A stretch of 64,000 nucleotides of DNA. Source: Gammaproteobacteria bacterium. Lineage in GTDB: Bacteria > Pseudomonadota > Gammaproteobacteria > VBWC01. The DNA lies in the NCBI GenBank assembly GCA_023266115.1, contig JAHFRU010000003.1, positions 1 through 64,000 of the forward strand, in the 5' to 3' direction. Positions within the stretch are counted from its first letter, which is position 1; each line of letters opens with the position of its first letter. The notes beneath the pieces were generated by a model. The model saw only the letters and a list, made by a program, of their open reading frames with translations, did not search any database and was not told where the DNA came from. The position numbers and the translations under genes were made by a program. Positions 1 to 7,634 of this stretch are shown here, piece by piece.

Positions 1-56
1 GGGCGTATCTTTTCAAACTGTTCACGACTCACATCACTGGGGTAGGTTCTGCGCAT
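1..56 (-). CDS. IS5-family transposase, N-terminal fragment cut by window edge
   Basis: Reading the minus strand from the ATG at 54-56 gives 18 full codons, beginning MRRTYPSDVSREQFEKIRP, before the window ends. This N-terminus is the one I know from small DDE transposases of the IS5 group, which open with a Met-(Arg/Lys)-Arg-Thr-Tyr-Pro-Ser-Asp motif followed by the Gln-Phe-Glu-x-Ile-Arg segment. No catalytic residues are inside the window, so intactness cannot be judged. The call rests on the start motif and on an IS-like end located just upstream. Confidence 0.7.
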   Translation of the reverse strand, partial: MRRTYPSDVSREQFEKIR

Positions 57-115
57 GGTCTCGCTTCGATTAAAACAGAAGCGTAAATCATAGACCAAAG
101 ATCGTGAACAGGTTC
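1..115 (-). mobile_element. End of an IS5-type insertion sequence
   Basis: The transposase start is followed on its upstream side by about 60 bases without genes. Read on the minus strand, these begin GAACCTGTTCACGATC at 115, which resembles the terminal inverted repeats of IS5-group elements. The four bases immediately outside (116-119, TTAG) fit the YTAR target duplication typical of that group. The other end and the second duplication are outside the window, so the boundary at 115 is an inference. Confidence 0.5.
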
Positions 116-168
116 TTAGGCCCGGTGGCTCTGTCGGGAGTCCCGGGTGGCATCACTATTGGTGTCCG

Positions 169-378
169 TTAGTCTTCCAGTGAAAAACCAATCTTCAAGG
201 TAACCTGCCAGCTTTCGACCTGGTCTTTTTTGATAGTGCCGCGGTTCTCCAATACTTCAAACCAGCGCATATGGCGGACCGACTTGGACGCTCGGGCAAT
301 TGCATTCCGGACGGCTTCATCCGACCCCTTGTCTGAGGTCCCGGTAATTTCAATGATTTTGTAAATGTGGTCACTCAT
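169..378 (-). CDS. Dodecin, flavin-binding storage protein
   Basis: The 69-residue product has the length and sequence of dodecins: an N-terminal beta strand ([12 protein letters not shown]), one amphipathic helix rich in Ala and Ser (residues 20-34), then two strands around [12 protein letters not shown] and [10 protein letters not shown]. Dodecins assemble into hollow dodecamers that bind pairs of flavins between Trp side chains; the conserved Trp in the RWFEV segment is present. The start has a G-rich ribosome binding site (GGGGGCG) seven bases upstream. The gene stands alone next to an IS end, so context gives no further clue. Confidence 0.93.
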   Translation of the reverse strand: MSDHIYKIIEITGTSDKGSDEAVRNAIARASKSVRHMRWFEVLENRGTIKKDQVESWQVTLKIGFSLED

Positions 379-727
379 CGTTCGCCCCCTTTTTGGTGTG
401 ACAAATAGCGCCGTGGTTTGACGCCAGCATTATTTCCCAGGCGGTTGTTGGCTAGCGTAGCGGAACGCCCGCACCAACTTCAATCAACCGCGAAAGTCCG
501 CAGGACGTTTTGCTGCGCCTGGCCCGCGAGATCACCCGGGGCCGAGTTTTGATCGTCGGACCTCACAACGGGCGCCGCGGATCTGGCATCAGCCCCAGCA
601 ATCCCGATAACCGGCCCTTTCACAGCTCGCTATCCCCTGTACCCTCATGACGGGGTTGACGTCGGCAACGGAAAGCCGCTGGATGATTGCGAAAAACGCG
701 CGGCTCGGTCAGGTCGCGTCCGCCATG
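379..727. other. Intergenic stretch without a recognisable gene
   Basis: About 350 bases lie between the dodecin start and the stop of the DUF2007 gene. Short open frames on the plus strand from 647 onward mainly overlie the DUF2007 gene and have no recognisable product or ribosome binding site. The dodecin promoter must be at its left end, but I see no convincing -35/-10 pair. Confidence 0.4.
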
Positions 728-1048
728 TCATGTTCTTTCATCCAGCCGCCCGGTCAGGCAGTGCCAGCGCGGGTCGAATTGCCACTCGATCACTTCTTGG
801 CGGCTCGGGCACGCCCAGCGCGTGTGTGTTTCGCCTTTTGGGCCTAAAGCGTGCTCAATGAGCCCGCGCGCCGTGGTCTCGTCCGATTCGTCGCACCAGA
901 GTTCCGGCCAGCATTCGATCGGCGGTAGTTCGCCTGCGCCGCCGGCCAAGGGCTCATGTGCGATCCTGCACCGTACCCCTCCTTGTTCGAGGAGATTTCG
1001 TAAATGATTCGCCAGCAGCGGATCGTGACAACGGTAGATCTTTTTCAC
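728..1048 (-). CDS. DUF2007 family protein
   Basis: The 106-residue protein starts MKKIYRCHDPLLANHLRNLLEQGGVRCRI. This is the opening pattern of DUF2007 proteins (putative signal-transducing domain), in which a ferredoxin-like fold begins with a strand, a helix that 'looks at' a neighbouring protein (ANHLRNLLE), and a second strand. Residues 30-50 carry the usual Gly- and Pro-rich loop followed by PELWCDESDE, which matches the family's 'x-(L/V)-W-V' strand. The C-terminal 35 residues with CPSRQE and two Trp are an extension. The start codon is GTG with a weak ribosome site. No function is established for the family. Confidence 0.8.
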   Translation of the reverse strand: MKKIYRCHDPLLANHLRNLLEQGGVRCRIAHEPLAGGAGELPPIECWPELWCDESDETTARGLIEHALGPKGETHTRWACPSRQEVIEWQFDPRWHCLTGRLDERT

Positions 1049-1150
1049 TAATGCGACTCTGTACGCTGTGTTTGGCGCCGTAGCCCATGTTCCGCCCAGG
1101 GAACAGGCCGCTGCGCTTTGCTCCCCGCGGTGATTTTCCGCCTGGTAATC

Positions 1151-1189
1151 AAAAATTTGGCCAAATCTTGACCATATTTGCCAATTTTT
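1151..1189. promoter_or_regulatory. Imperfect inverted repeat upstream of the MerR gene, possible operator
   Basis: An AT-rich stretch of 39 bases contains AAAAATTTGGCCAAAT followed by ATTTGCCAATTTTT; the arms are complementary apart from small indels. A TTGACT at 1191-1196 could be a -35 box, but I see no good -10 at normal spacing. The position, 65-100 bases upstream of a regulator start, suggests an autoregulatory site. Confidence 0.35.
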
Positions 1190-1253
1190 CTTGACTTTCC
1201 ATGTTTTATTGTCAGACTCGAGCGTTATCGACTCCCTTTGAATTGGGGGCTAT

Positions 1254-1736
1254 ATGACGGAAACCGTGCTTAGCAGCCGTCACGTTCGCCGTATTACCGG
1301 ATTGTCACAACGCCAACTACGTTACTGGCGCCAAACAGAATTAATCGTTCCTTCGCAGCAAACGTCTGGCGGGCACGCGCGCTATTCGTTTCTTGATCTG
1401 ATCGCTCTAAAAGCCGCCAAACGTCTGCTGGATGCCGCTGTACCGCTTCAGCGCATTCGGAAATGTATCGCGTCACTTGTCGAGCGTCTACCGGCTTTAT
1501 CAGTCCCGTTGGCGCAGGTGTCGCTGCTGGTGACCGACGATATCGTGCTCGTGTTTCATCAGGGATCTGTTTTCGATGCCCTTTCTGGACAGGAGTGGAT
1601 ATTTCCTGTCGCCGATCTCCTGCGCGATGTTGAGCAGATATCGGCCAAACCTGCTGTCAGGCCGCTTTACCAACAGGAACTTTTTCCGGACATCGAGTGG
1701 GGCCCTTGGTCAGTGACGCCGGCTGCTGGCGTTTAG
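1254..1736 (+). CDS. MerR-type transcriptional regulator heading the ParA cluster
   Basis: The 160-residue protein has a MerR-type winged helix-turn-helix at residues 6-70 (SSRHVRRITGLSQRQLRYWRQ, then the wing GGHARYSFLDLIALK and the helix pair LLDAAVPLQRIRKCI). It lacks the long dimerisation coiled coil and Cys-rich effector site of metal-responsive MerR proteins. Instead residues 85-130 form a beta-rich segment (VSLLVTDDIVLVFHQGSVFDALSGQ), as in the short MerR proteins found beside ParA genes in various Proteobacteria. A GGGGG ribosome site lies six bases before the ATG. It is 109 bases upstream of the ParA fusion and probably controls it; the ligand is unknown. Confidence 0.85.
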   Translation: MTETVLSSRHVRRITGLSQRQLRYWRQTELIVPSQQTSGGHARYSFLDLIALKAAKRLLDAAVPLQRIRKCIASLVERLPALSVPLAQVSLLVTDDIVLVFHQGSVFDALSGQEWIFPVADLLRDVEQISAKPAVRPLYQQELFPDIEWGPWSVTPAAGV

Positions 1737-1845
1737 GCGGGAGGCTTGCGTGGGATATCGGCCAGGAAGAAAGGGAAGCGATGCTCCTTTGCGACTGTAA
1801 CGGGTCATCGAGCGTTAGACGGACGTAAATCTGGAGGGCAGCATT

Positions 1846-3027
1846 ATGGAAATTATTGCTATTGCTAACCAGAAAGGCGGATGCGGAAAGACGACGACAG
1901 CGATCAATCTGGCGGCGTGCCTCGGGCACAATGGATTGCGCGTATTGCTGCTCGATATGGATCCACAGGGACACGCTTCGCTAGGCCTGGGACAAAAGAC
2001 CAGCGATCTCGCCAGCCTGTACGAAGTATTTCTTGGTGAAACCGCGCTGCCCGACATCATCATTCCCGCTGTGGCGACGGGGGTCGATCTGATTCCTGCC
2101 AATATCTCATTGGCGGCGGTGGAGCACGTGCTGGCCGACAAACCGGAACGTGAACGCCAGCTCGCCATATTTCTGGAAGATATTACACCTCGCTACGATT
2201 ACGTGATTATCGATTGCCCGCCGTCGCTCGGATTGTTGTCAATTAATGCGTTACGTGCGTCAAATCAAGTGCTGGTACCGCTTGAGGCGAGCCGGTTTGC
2301 GCTGGATGGCATCGACCGGCTACATGAAATCATCGACCTTGTGTGCGAACAGTACGGGCTTAATTTGCCGGTAAGAATTCTTCCGACAATGATCGATTTG
2401 CGCACTCGCCTGGCAAAGAAGTTGCTGCAGCTGATCCGCGAGGAGTTCGCGGACGAGGTATCCGAAGTAATGATCCGCTATACGATACGTTTGAAAGAGG
2501 CCGCTTGCGTGGGCCAATCGATTATAGAATTTGCGCCCGAGTCAGGCGGCGCACGGGATTATCAGGCGTTGGCACTGGAAATCATCGAGCGCAGTCAACA
2601 GGTGCATTCAGCACTGATGGACAAGCTGCGCAAGAACTGGATGGCCGAAAACGCCCAGTCGCTTATCAAGGAGTCCGTGCCCGTCCGGGCAATCGAGCAG
2701 TTAGAGCAGCAGAAGGCGAGGTATCCCGCGAAATCTCCACCCCCAGCCCTGCGTATGCATGAGCGCGCCGGCAAACAGGAGGTCATTCTCGATTTCCAGG
2801 AGCTAAACGAATGCGATCTGAAGATTGCCGGCGACTTCAATGACTGGATTCCTGATCAGGGCGTAAGAACGATCTCGATCAACGGTTCGGTAAAAAAGGT
2901 GCTTAATGTCACACCTGGCTCGCATGAGTACCGACTGATCATCGACGGTATCTGGCAGCCGGATCCGACCAATCCCAACAAGGTGCCGAATCCTTTGGGT
3001 GGAATTAATTCCTTGCTTAACGTATAA
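1846..3027 (+). CDS. ParA/MinD-type ATPase fused to a C-terminal glycogen-binding (CBM48/AMPK-beta-like) domain
   Basis: Residues 1-255 are a complete ParA-type ATPase: deviant Walker A KGGCGKTTT with signature Lys10 and Lys15, Walker A' LLLDMDPQG (Asp37, Asp39), and Walker B VIIDCPPS (Asp123). A Lys/Gln-rich helical linker follows (256-305). Residues 310-393 match the early-set glycogen-binding domain of AMPK beta: FNDW (331-334), PGSHEYRLIIDGIW (357-370), DPTNP, and the closing LGGINSLLNV. The positions that contact sugar in AMPK beta are occupied by Trp334, Arg363 (Lys in AMPK), Trp370 and Asn388, so carbohydrate binding looks intact. ParA proteins use ATP-driven, surface-bound gradients to position DNA or protein cargo. 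No ParB is nearby. Coupling to an alpha-glucan is inferred from the fused domain. Confidence 0.93.
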   Translation: MEIIAIANQKGGCGKTTTAINLAACLGHNGLRVLLLDMDPQGHASLGLGQKTSDLASLYEVFLGETALPDIIIPAVATGVDLIPANISLAAVEHVLADKPERERQLAIFLEDITPRYDYVIIDCPPSLGLLSINALRASNQVLVPLEASRFALDGIDRLHEIIDLVCEQYGLNLPVRILPTMIDLRTRLAKKLLQLIREEFADEVSEVMIRYTIRLKEAACVGQSIIEFAPESGGARDYQALALEIIERSQQVHSALMDKLRKNWMAENAQSLIKESVPVRAIEQLEQQKARYPAKSPPPALRMHERAGKQEVILDFQELNECDLKIAGDFNDWIPDQGVRTISINGSVKKVLNVTPGSHEYRLIIDGIWQPDPTNPNKVPNPLGGINSLLNV

Positions 3028-3056
3028 ACAGGTTTTTATGATGCCTGCGTTTGCAT

Positions 3057-3833
3057 ATGGTTGAAAAAAACGATCGCCGTACGCCTGGATCAAAAGAAAG
3101 GCTGGCCGAGATCAGTCACCATTTTCTCAGTGAACCGGCGGTGGTCGTGGATACCCGGCATCGTCCTTCGTTCATGCCGGTGTTGCTGGATGACGTCGCT
3201 GACGTCTGGGCTGCCCATTGTATTGCCAGGGCGTTGACGACGCGTAAACGTCCGTCAACGGTCGTGTATGTCGAGCGCGAGATGCAACAGGCAGCGCTCG
3301 ATACGCTCGCCAATATCGACCGGCGCGGACTCGTAGTGCCACTGACACGACGCGGCGACTGGAACAATCACAATGCGGCGCAATTGCGCTTGCTAAAAGC
3401 GATGGGCACACAGAACTCACTGCACAAGTTTTGCCTGATCCCGATCAGCAACCTGCAAACGCCCGTGCTGGATATATTCGACCGGCTGTTGATGACGGTA
3501 GCGCCGGGGCTCGCCGCGCTGCGTAGTGCCTATCTGCGCGTAAAGCGACTGTCGAGTAATGCGAATCCGACGATCGGCGTGACTGTTATCGATTGTAACA
3601 ATCAGGAAGACGCGCGGCTCTATTTTGACAAGCTCGCCGTCGCCGCGTTGCGCTTTCTCGGCCAGCGACTCATCTATTGCGGTTATATTCCGCGCCATTT
3701 CGCGCAAGGAGCCGGCGTTGAGCCCGCCGTCCGCATAGCGGAAGGTATCCCGTCGGAACTGCGTGATGTGACCGATCATATTCTCACCAATAAACTTTAT
3801 GTGTCATTAACAACATCGGATAGTCAGCCATGA
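3057..3833 (+). CDS. ParA/FlhG-like protein lacking the P-loop (probable pseudo-ATPase)
   Basis: The 258-residue product has no Walker A or Walker B motif. Its second half nevertheless resembles the C-terminal half of MinD/FlhG-type ATPases: LRSAYLRVKRLSS where those proteins have 'DAYALIKLL', then IGVTVIDCNNQEDARLYFDKL, RFLGQRLIYCGYIPRH and a final AVRIAEGIPSEL. The N-terminal half (VLLDDVADVWAAHCIARAL) is compatible with the same fold. It follows the ParA-CBM gene by 29 bases and its stop overlaps the next start (ATGA), so the three are one operon. A partner or decoy subunit for the upstream ATPase is plausible. The ATG at 3057 is preferred over an in-frame TTG at 3051. The fold assignment is my reading of motifs, not a search result. 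Confidence 0.7.
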   Translation: MVEKNDRRTPGSKERLAEISHHFLSEPAVVVDTRHRPSFMPVLLDDVADVWAAHCIARALTTRKRPSTVVYVEREMQQAALDTLANIDRRGLVVPLTRRGDWNNHNAAQLRLLKAMGTQNSLHKFCLIPISNLQTPVLDIFDRLLMTVAPGLAALRSAYLRVKRLSSNANPTIGVTVIDCNNQEDARLYFDKLAVAALRFLGQRLIYCGYIPRHFAQGAGVEPAVRIAEGIPSELRDVTDHILTNKLYVSLTTSDSQP

Positions 3834-4411
3834 GCATACAGATACGTGCTGTGCCGTTGTCTGCGGCGCATGAGCTTCGGCAACTGGTCATTAATGCGTT
3901 AGGACAGATAGTCGAAGCTCCGCAGTTGCTGGATACAGAGTTACCGTGGGAAGGTGGGCCGTTGCTTGTTATCGATGCGAAGCAACAGCCGGTTTTAATA
4001 AGCTTTGATGAGCGTGAACCCACCCGGGCCGTGTTTAACGGATTGGCGGCTCTGGACAAGTTCGAAAGCAATTATGCATTGCTGGCGCGTCTGCACCCGA
4101 AGCTGGGGGAACCGTCAATCGCGAGCACGCCCCGCCTTGTTATTCTTGTTGGCGAGCAAACGGCATCGATACGGAATCTGGGGCGATCAATGCCGCACGC
4201 GGAACTACTGGCCTTCCGGGTGTTCCAGGTGAATGGCCAGACGGGTTTGTTCATCGAACCCTTGGCCACGGGCGCATCACAGACCCGCTATCGCATTCCG
4301 ACGGAAGAGCGTGAGGCCAATCTGTTCAAGTTCGAACCCGAGCGCTCGCACGAAACGCAGCGGGAAACCGAACTGTCAGCGCAGGAAGAAACGTATTTCC
4401 GCTCATTATAG
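3830..4411 (+). CDS. Unknown protein of the ParA cluster, possible degenerate nuclease (DUF91-like) fold
   Basis: This 193-residue protein has no signal peptide or membrane segment. Residues 35-75 (LPWEGGPLLVIDAKQQPVLI and onward through FDEREPTRAVFNGLAALDKF) follow the layout of the PD-(D/E)xK nuclease core seen in DUF91/NucS-like proteins: an acidic strand, a 'gxpVLIxx' strand, then a helix. Residues 98-140 (PRLVILVGEQ, AELLAFRVFQVNGQTGLFIEP) match the following strands of that group. The catalytic E-x-K is replaced by SFDE, so nuclease activity is unlikely. The C-terminus is charged and Glu-rich. The start overlaps the previous stop by four bases. The fold call is tentative; the gene is certainly real from operon context. 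Confidence 0.6.
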   Translation: MSIQIRAVPLSAAHELRQLVINALGQIVEAPQLLDTELPWEGGPLLVIDAKQQPVLISFDEREPTRAVFNGLAALDKFESNYALLARLHPKLGEPSIASTPRLVILVGEQTASIRNLGRSMPHAELLAFRVFQVNGQTGLFIEPLATGASQTRYRIPTEEREANLFKFEPERSHETQRETELSAQEETYFRSL

Positions 4412-4472
4412 GTTTATGCCACGTGCTGTGGAACGTGATTTGAACCGGCGCCACCCGGGCTCGGCACAATAA

Positions 4473-7400
4473 TCACGGTGCGGCGGGTGGGGTATTGAAT
4501 TGCCGCTGTTGCAGCGCCTTCTCAAGATCGTCGAGCGAAAATTTTGGCTTCGAGAAGCTCGGCATTTGAACGGTTATCGCGTTGTGCTTGCGTGACATTG
4601 ATCCGTCCGCGGACGTGATTAACAGGTCGTATGCACCTAACGGTAGTGCCGGCGACACAGGCAAGTGAAGACGGTCGCGTTCCATCGGCATGACCCGTGT
4701 TGCGGGAAGCAGCTGAACTGCCGTTACGGCCTCGCTGCCAGCGAAATATGCCACGTCCCGATAAACAAAAACCCGGTCGACCGGATTGGCCAGTGTATAT
4801 GTAGCGCCGGGTATGGGCGTCGCGTTGGATGAGACATTCCAGGTAAGAAGCTCACCGTCCGCGACAGTGGCGAAAAGCTGACCGCCTTTCGCCACAACCG
4901 ACCGCGCACCGTTGAGGCGCATGGCAAGCCCGGTCGGCATTATCGACGACTCGCGACGGGAAAAGATCGATAATTGCTGCTGGTCGTAGCTGACCAGATG
5001 TTCTTTCGTCGCCGTCAGCCGCGCGGGTTCATAGGCGAGTTGCACTCGCTGTTTGAGAAGAAGATTTTGCGGATCCGCCGCATCAAACATCAGAATTTCC
5101 CGGTTCGGCATGGCCGTGAATAACGCAGCGCCATCGGTGAAGAAATCATTTATTCGTCCCGGATATCCGCCGACGCGTACCGGGCGGCGACGCTGCTGAG
5201 TATCGAATATTGCTAGGCCGGTTGAACGGTCGAGGACATACAACCAGTGCCCCGCCGCCTGCATGCGTTCGACATCACCTGTGTACTCGAGCGTACCAAT
5301 CTGGTTAGCCTCAAACGGATTGTGTAAATCGATAATGGCGATCGCACCGTTTCTAAGTGCAACGTAGGCGACGTCATCGAATACGCTCAAGCGCATCGCG
5401 TCCGAGGCGAGTTCCACTGTAGTTACCCAGGTCGGATTCAGCGCATTATTAATATCGAATACCTGCAGTCCTCCGGCACCGTGGGCGGTGACAAGAAAAT
5501 TACCGAGCGCCGAAATCTGGCTGATCCTGCCGCGCAGGCTATATTGCGACGATAGCCGAGGGCTGGCGGGATCGGTAACGTCCAGCATCACTAGGCCGCC
5601 CCACCAGTCCAGCACGACCGCATGTTCACCGGCGACCCTGATGCCCCAGGCAGCGCCGTCCGTGTCATAACTGGCGATGATCTCCGGCTTGTCCGGTTGA
5701 CTGACGTCGACAATGTGTATGCCCGCCAGCCAGTCCGCGACGTATAATTTTTTTCCGTGCAAATCCAGTCCGCGCGCATTGCCGGGAGTCGCAAGGTGTG
5801 CGATCTGTTGCGGCTGATCGGGTCTGCTGATATCAAGAATATAGACGCCGTCGTTGAACGAGGTGATATAGGCGTAGTTGCCTCCGACGACGATCTCCTC
5901 CACCTGTCCGCCGGGCACAAACGACCCGACGAGTAACGGCTGCGCCGGGTCGTGAACGTCAAAGACGAGCAGCCCGGCATCGTCATCGGCGACGAAGGCG
6001 AATCCATCCTTGATATCGAGCGACCAGGCCTTGCCCGGGGTATCGTATTCGCCGACCAGTCGCGGTGCCTGGGGGACCGCGATATCGATCACCTGGAAAC
6101 CGCCACGGTGGCTCGCCAGATAGAGCAGGTCGCCAGAGATTTTCGGCGTGTATGCGAGACCGTTTACCGGTAGATTACCGACCTGTCGAGGATGGCGCGG
6201 ATCCTGAACATCGAGCACCTGCAAGCCGTGGTCGTCGTCAGCGACATAGGCGATGTCGTTTCTGACCACGACACCCTTCGGTGAACCAGGTGTGTGAAAG
6301 CTGGATAGCAACCGCGGCCTGTCGGGAGCCGAGATATCATATATATGTATGCCGGAGAACCAGTCCGCCACGTAGACGATATCCCCGTCAATAAATGCAC
6401 GACGCTGACCGCCAAAATTAACGCCTTGTCCGATATCGAGCAGTTCATTCGATAGAGACGGCGGTTCGGCGGAAAAATCGATGTGCACCACGTCGGAAGA
6501 CATCGCCACCATCGCCTGTCGTCGATCGAGGGTGACAGCTTGCACGTTGCCTTTCGGTTTGTAGCCGGACACTATCGTCGGCATCGCCGGTAGCGCGATA
6601 TCCAGCAGTAACAGAGCTCCGTTCTCCCGGAGCAACAGTGCGTCGTCGCCCTGAACGACTATTTGCTTTATGACGCCGACACGATGGTGGCTGGCTAACC
6701 AGCGCGGTGCCTGCGGGTCCGACACGTCAATCACGGTTAGCCCACTACGACGGCCGGCCACCAGCAATAGATCATCCCGTTTGGCGAGCACACCGGCGCC
6801 GTCTATCATCCTGAATATCCCGGCGGCCCCGAACTGCGCCGGGTCACGCAGGTCGTACGTCAGCAGGCCACGGGTGGTCGCGGCAAAAACAAATCCTCTG
6901 TGGATGACGATATGATCGATCGTATCTTCCGGACGTATATTAATTGTCTGCCTGATTTTCGCGGGGTTCTCGGTGTTCACAACAACGAGTTCGTTGTCGC
7001 GGTACAGCAGGGCGACGAGACCATCGCCGGCGGCGTAATCTTTGACGTCGTCCCGCAGGGGGTAGCGGGAGCGCGGCGCTGACTGGATCGGTCGTGACAG
7101 ATCGAATATCAACAACTCACGATCGCCGGACAGGACGTATGCCGTGTCGCCGGCGATACGGACCGCGAGGCTGTTAATGTCGGAAAGCGCCCTGCCCTCC
7201 CCGGCGCCGTCGTTCTTGTCATCGATGAATCGCGTCAGCAGACCAGCCGCGCCGGCGGCGATAATCAATTGTTCCTTGTAGAACGCGATGTCACGGACGC
7301 CATCAGCGAACGAAAACCGTGTGAGCGGTTGAGGACCGCCGGGGCTCAGCGTCGCATATAACGGGCTCTGCGCGGCGGCCGACACGCCGATAGAAATATC

Positions 7401-7517
7401 CGTCGCCTTGCCAAATACCACGGACTGCGGTTCGACGGATTCGATCACAGGTGACTCGACGGCATATGCCATGAGCGGCAATACGACCGCGCAAACGGTT
7501 GTCAGAAGTCTCTGCAT
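4473..7517 (-). CDS. Exported LVIVD-repeat beta-propeller protein, about 1000 residues
   Basis: The 1014-residue product starts with a signal peptide (MQRLLTTVCAVVLPLMAYA). The body consists of about 40-residue repeats with the LVIVD signature 'LxVxDVSDPxxPxLVG'; clear examples read IHIYDISAPDRPRLLSSF, LQVLDVQDPRHPRQVGNL, FQVIDIAVPQAPRLVGEY and IHIVDVSQPDKPEIIASY. I count at least eleven good units and several degenerate ones, enough for two propellers. The C-terminus (residues 930-1000) has a short beta domain and a Gln-rich tail. LVIVD proteins are surface or periplasmic proteins usually of unknown ligand. The gene is convergent with the ParA cluster (61-base gap) and lies 117 bases downstream of hemL, probably with its own promoter. 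Confidence 0.88.
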   Translation of the reverse strand: MQRLLTTVCAVVLPLMAYAVESPVIESVEPQSVVFGKATDISIGVSAAAQSPLYATLSPGGPQPLTRFSFADGVRDIAFYKEQLIIAAGAAGLLTRFIDDKNDGAGEGRALSDINSLAVRIAGDTAYVLSGDRELLIFDLSRPIQSAPRSRYPLRDDVKDYAAGDGLVALLYRDNELVVVNTENPAKIRQTINIRPEDTIDHIVIHRGFVFAATTRGLLTYDLRDPAQFGAAGIFRMIDGAGVLAKRDDLLLVAGRRSGLTVIDVSDPQAPRWLASHHRVGVIKQIVVQGDDALLLRENGALLLLDIALPAMPTIVSGYKPKGNVQAVTLDRRQAMVAMSSDVVHIDFSAEPPSLSNELLDIGQGVNFGGQRRAFIDGDIVYVADWFSGIHIYDISAPDRPRLLSSFHTPGSPKGVVVRNDIAYVADDDHGLQVLDVQDPRHPRQVGNLPVNGLAYTPKISGDLLYLASHRGGFQVIDIAVPQAPRLVGEYDTPGKAWSLDIKDGFAFVADDDAGLLVFDVHDPAQPLLVGSFVPGGQVEEIVVGGNYAYITSFNDGVYILDISRPDQPQQIAHLATPGNARGLDLHGKKLYVADWLAGIHIVDVSQPDKPEIIASYDTDGAAWGIRVAGEHAVVLDWWGGLVMLDVTDPASPRLSSQYSLRGRISQISALGNFLVTAHGAGGLQVFDINNALNPTWVTTVELASDAMRLSVFDDVAYVALRNGAIAIIDLHNPFEANQIGTLEYTGDVERMQAAGHWLYVLDRSTGLAIFDTQQRRRPVRVGGYPGRINDFFTDGAALFTAMPNREILMFDAADPQNLLLKQRVQLAYEPARLTATKEHLVSYDQQQLSIFSRRESSIMPTGLAMRLNGARSVVAKGGQLFATVADGELLTWNVSSNATPIPGATYTLANPVDRVFVYRDVAYFAGSEAVTAVQLLPATRVMPMERDRLHLPVSPALPLGAYDLLITSADGSMSRKHNAITVQMPSFSKPKFSLDDLEKALQQRQFNTPPAAP

Positions 7518-7634
7518 AGGGTGGTGCTAGGTGTGGTTAAGCGTGCCCATGCTAACTCCGGGAGTGACGGTAGCATCGCGCGCAATCCTGCCACGGAGCG
7601 TGGCGGGATGCCAGCGGTTTGTGTCCCCCGCTGG

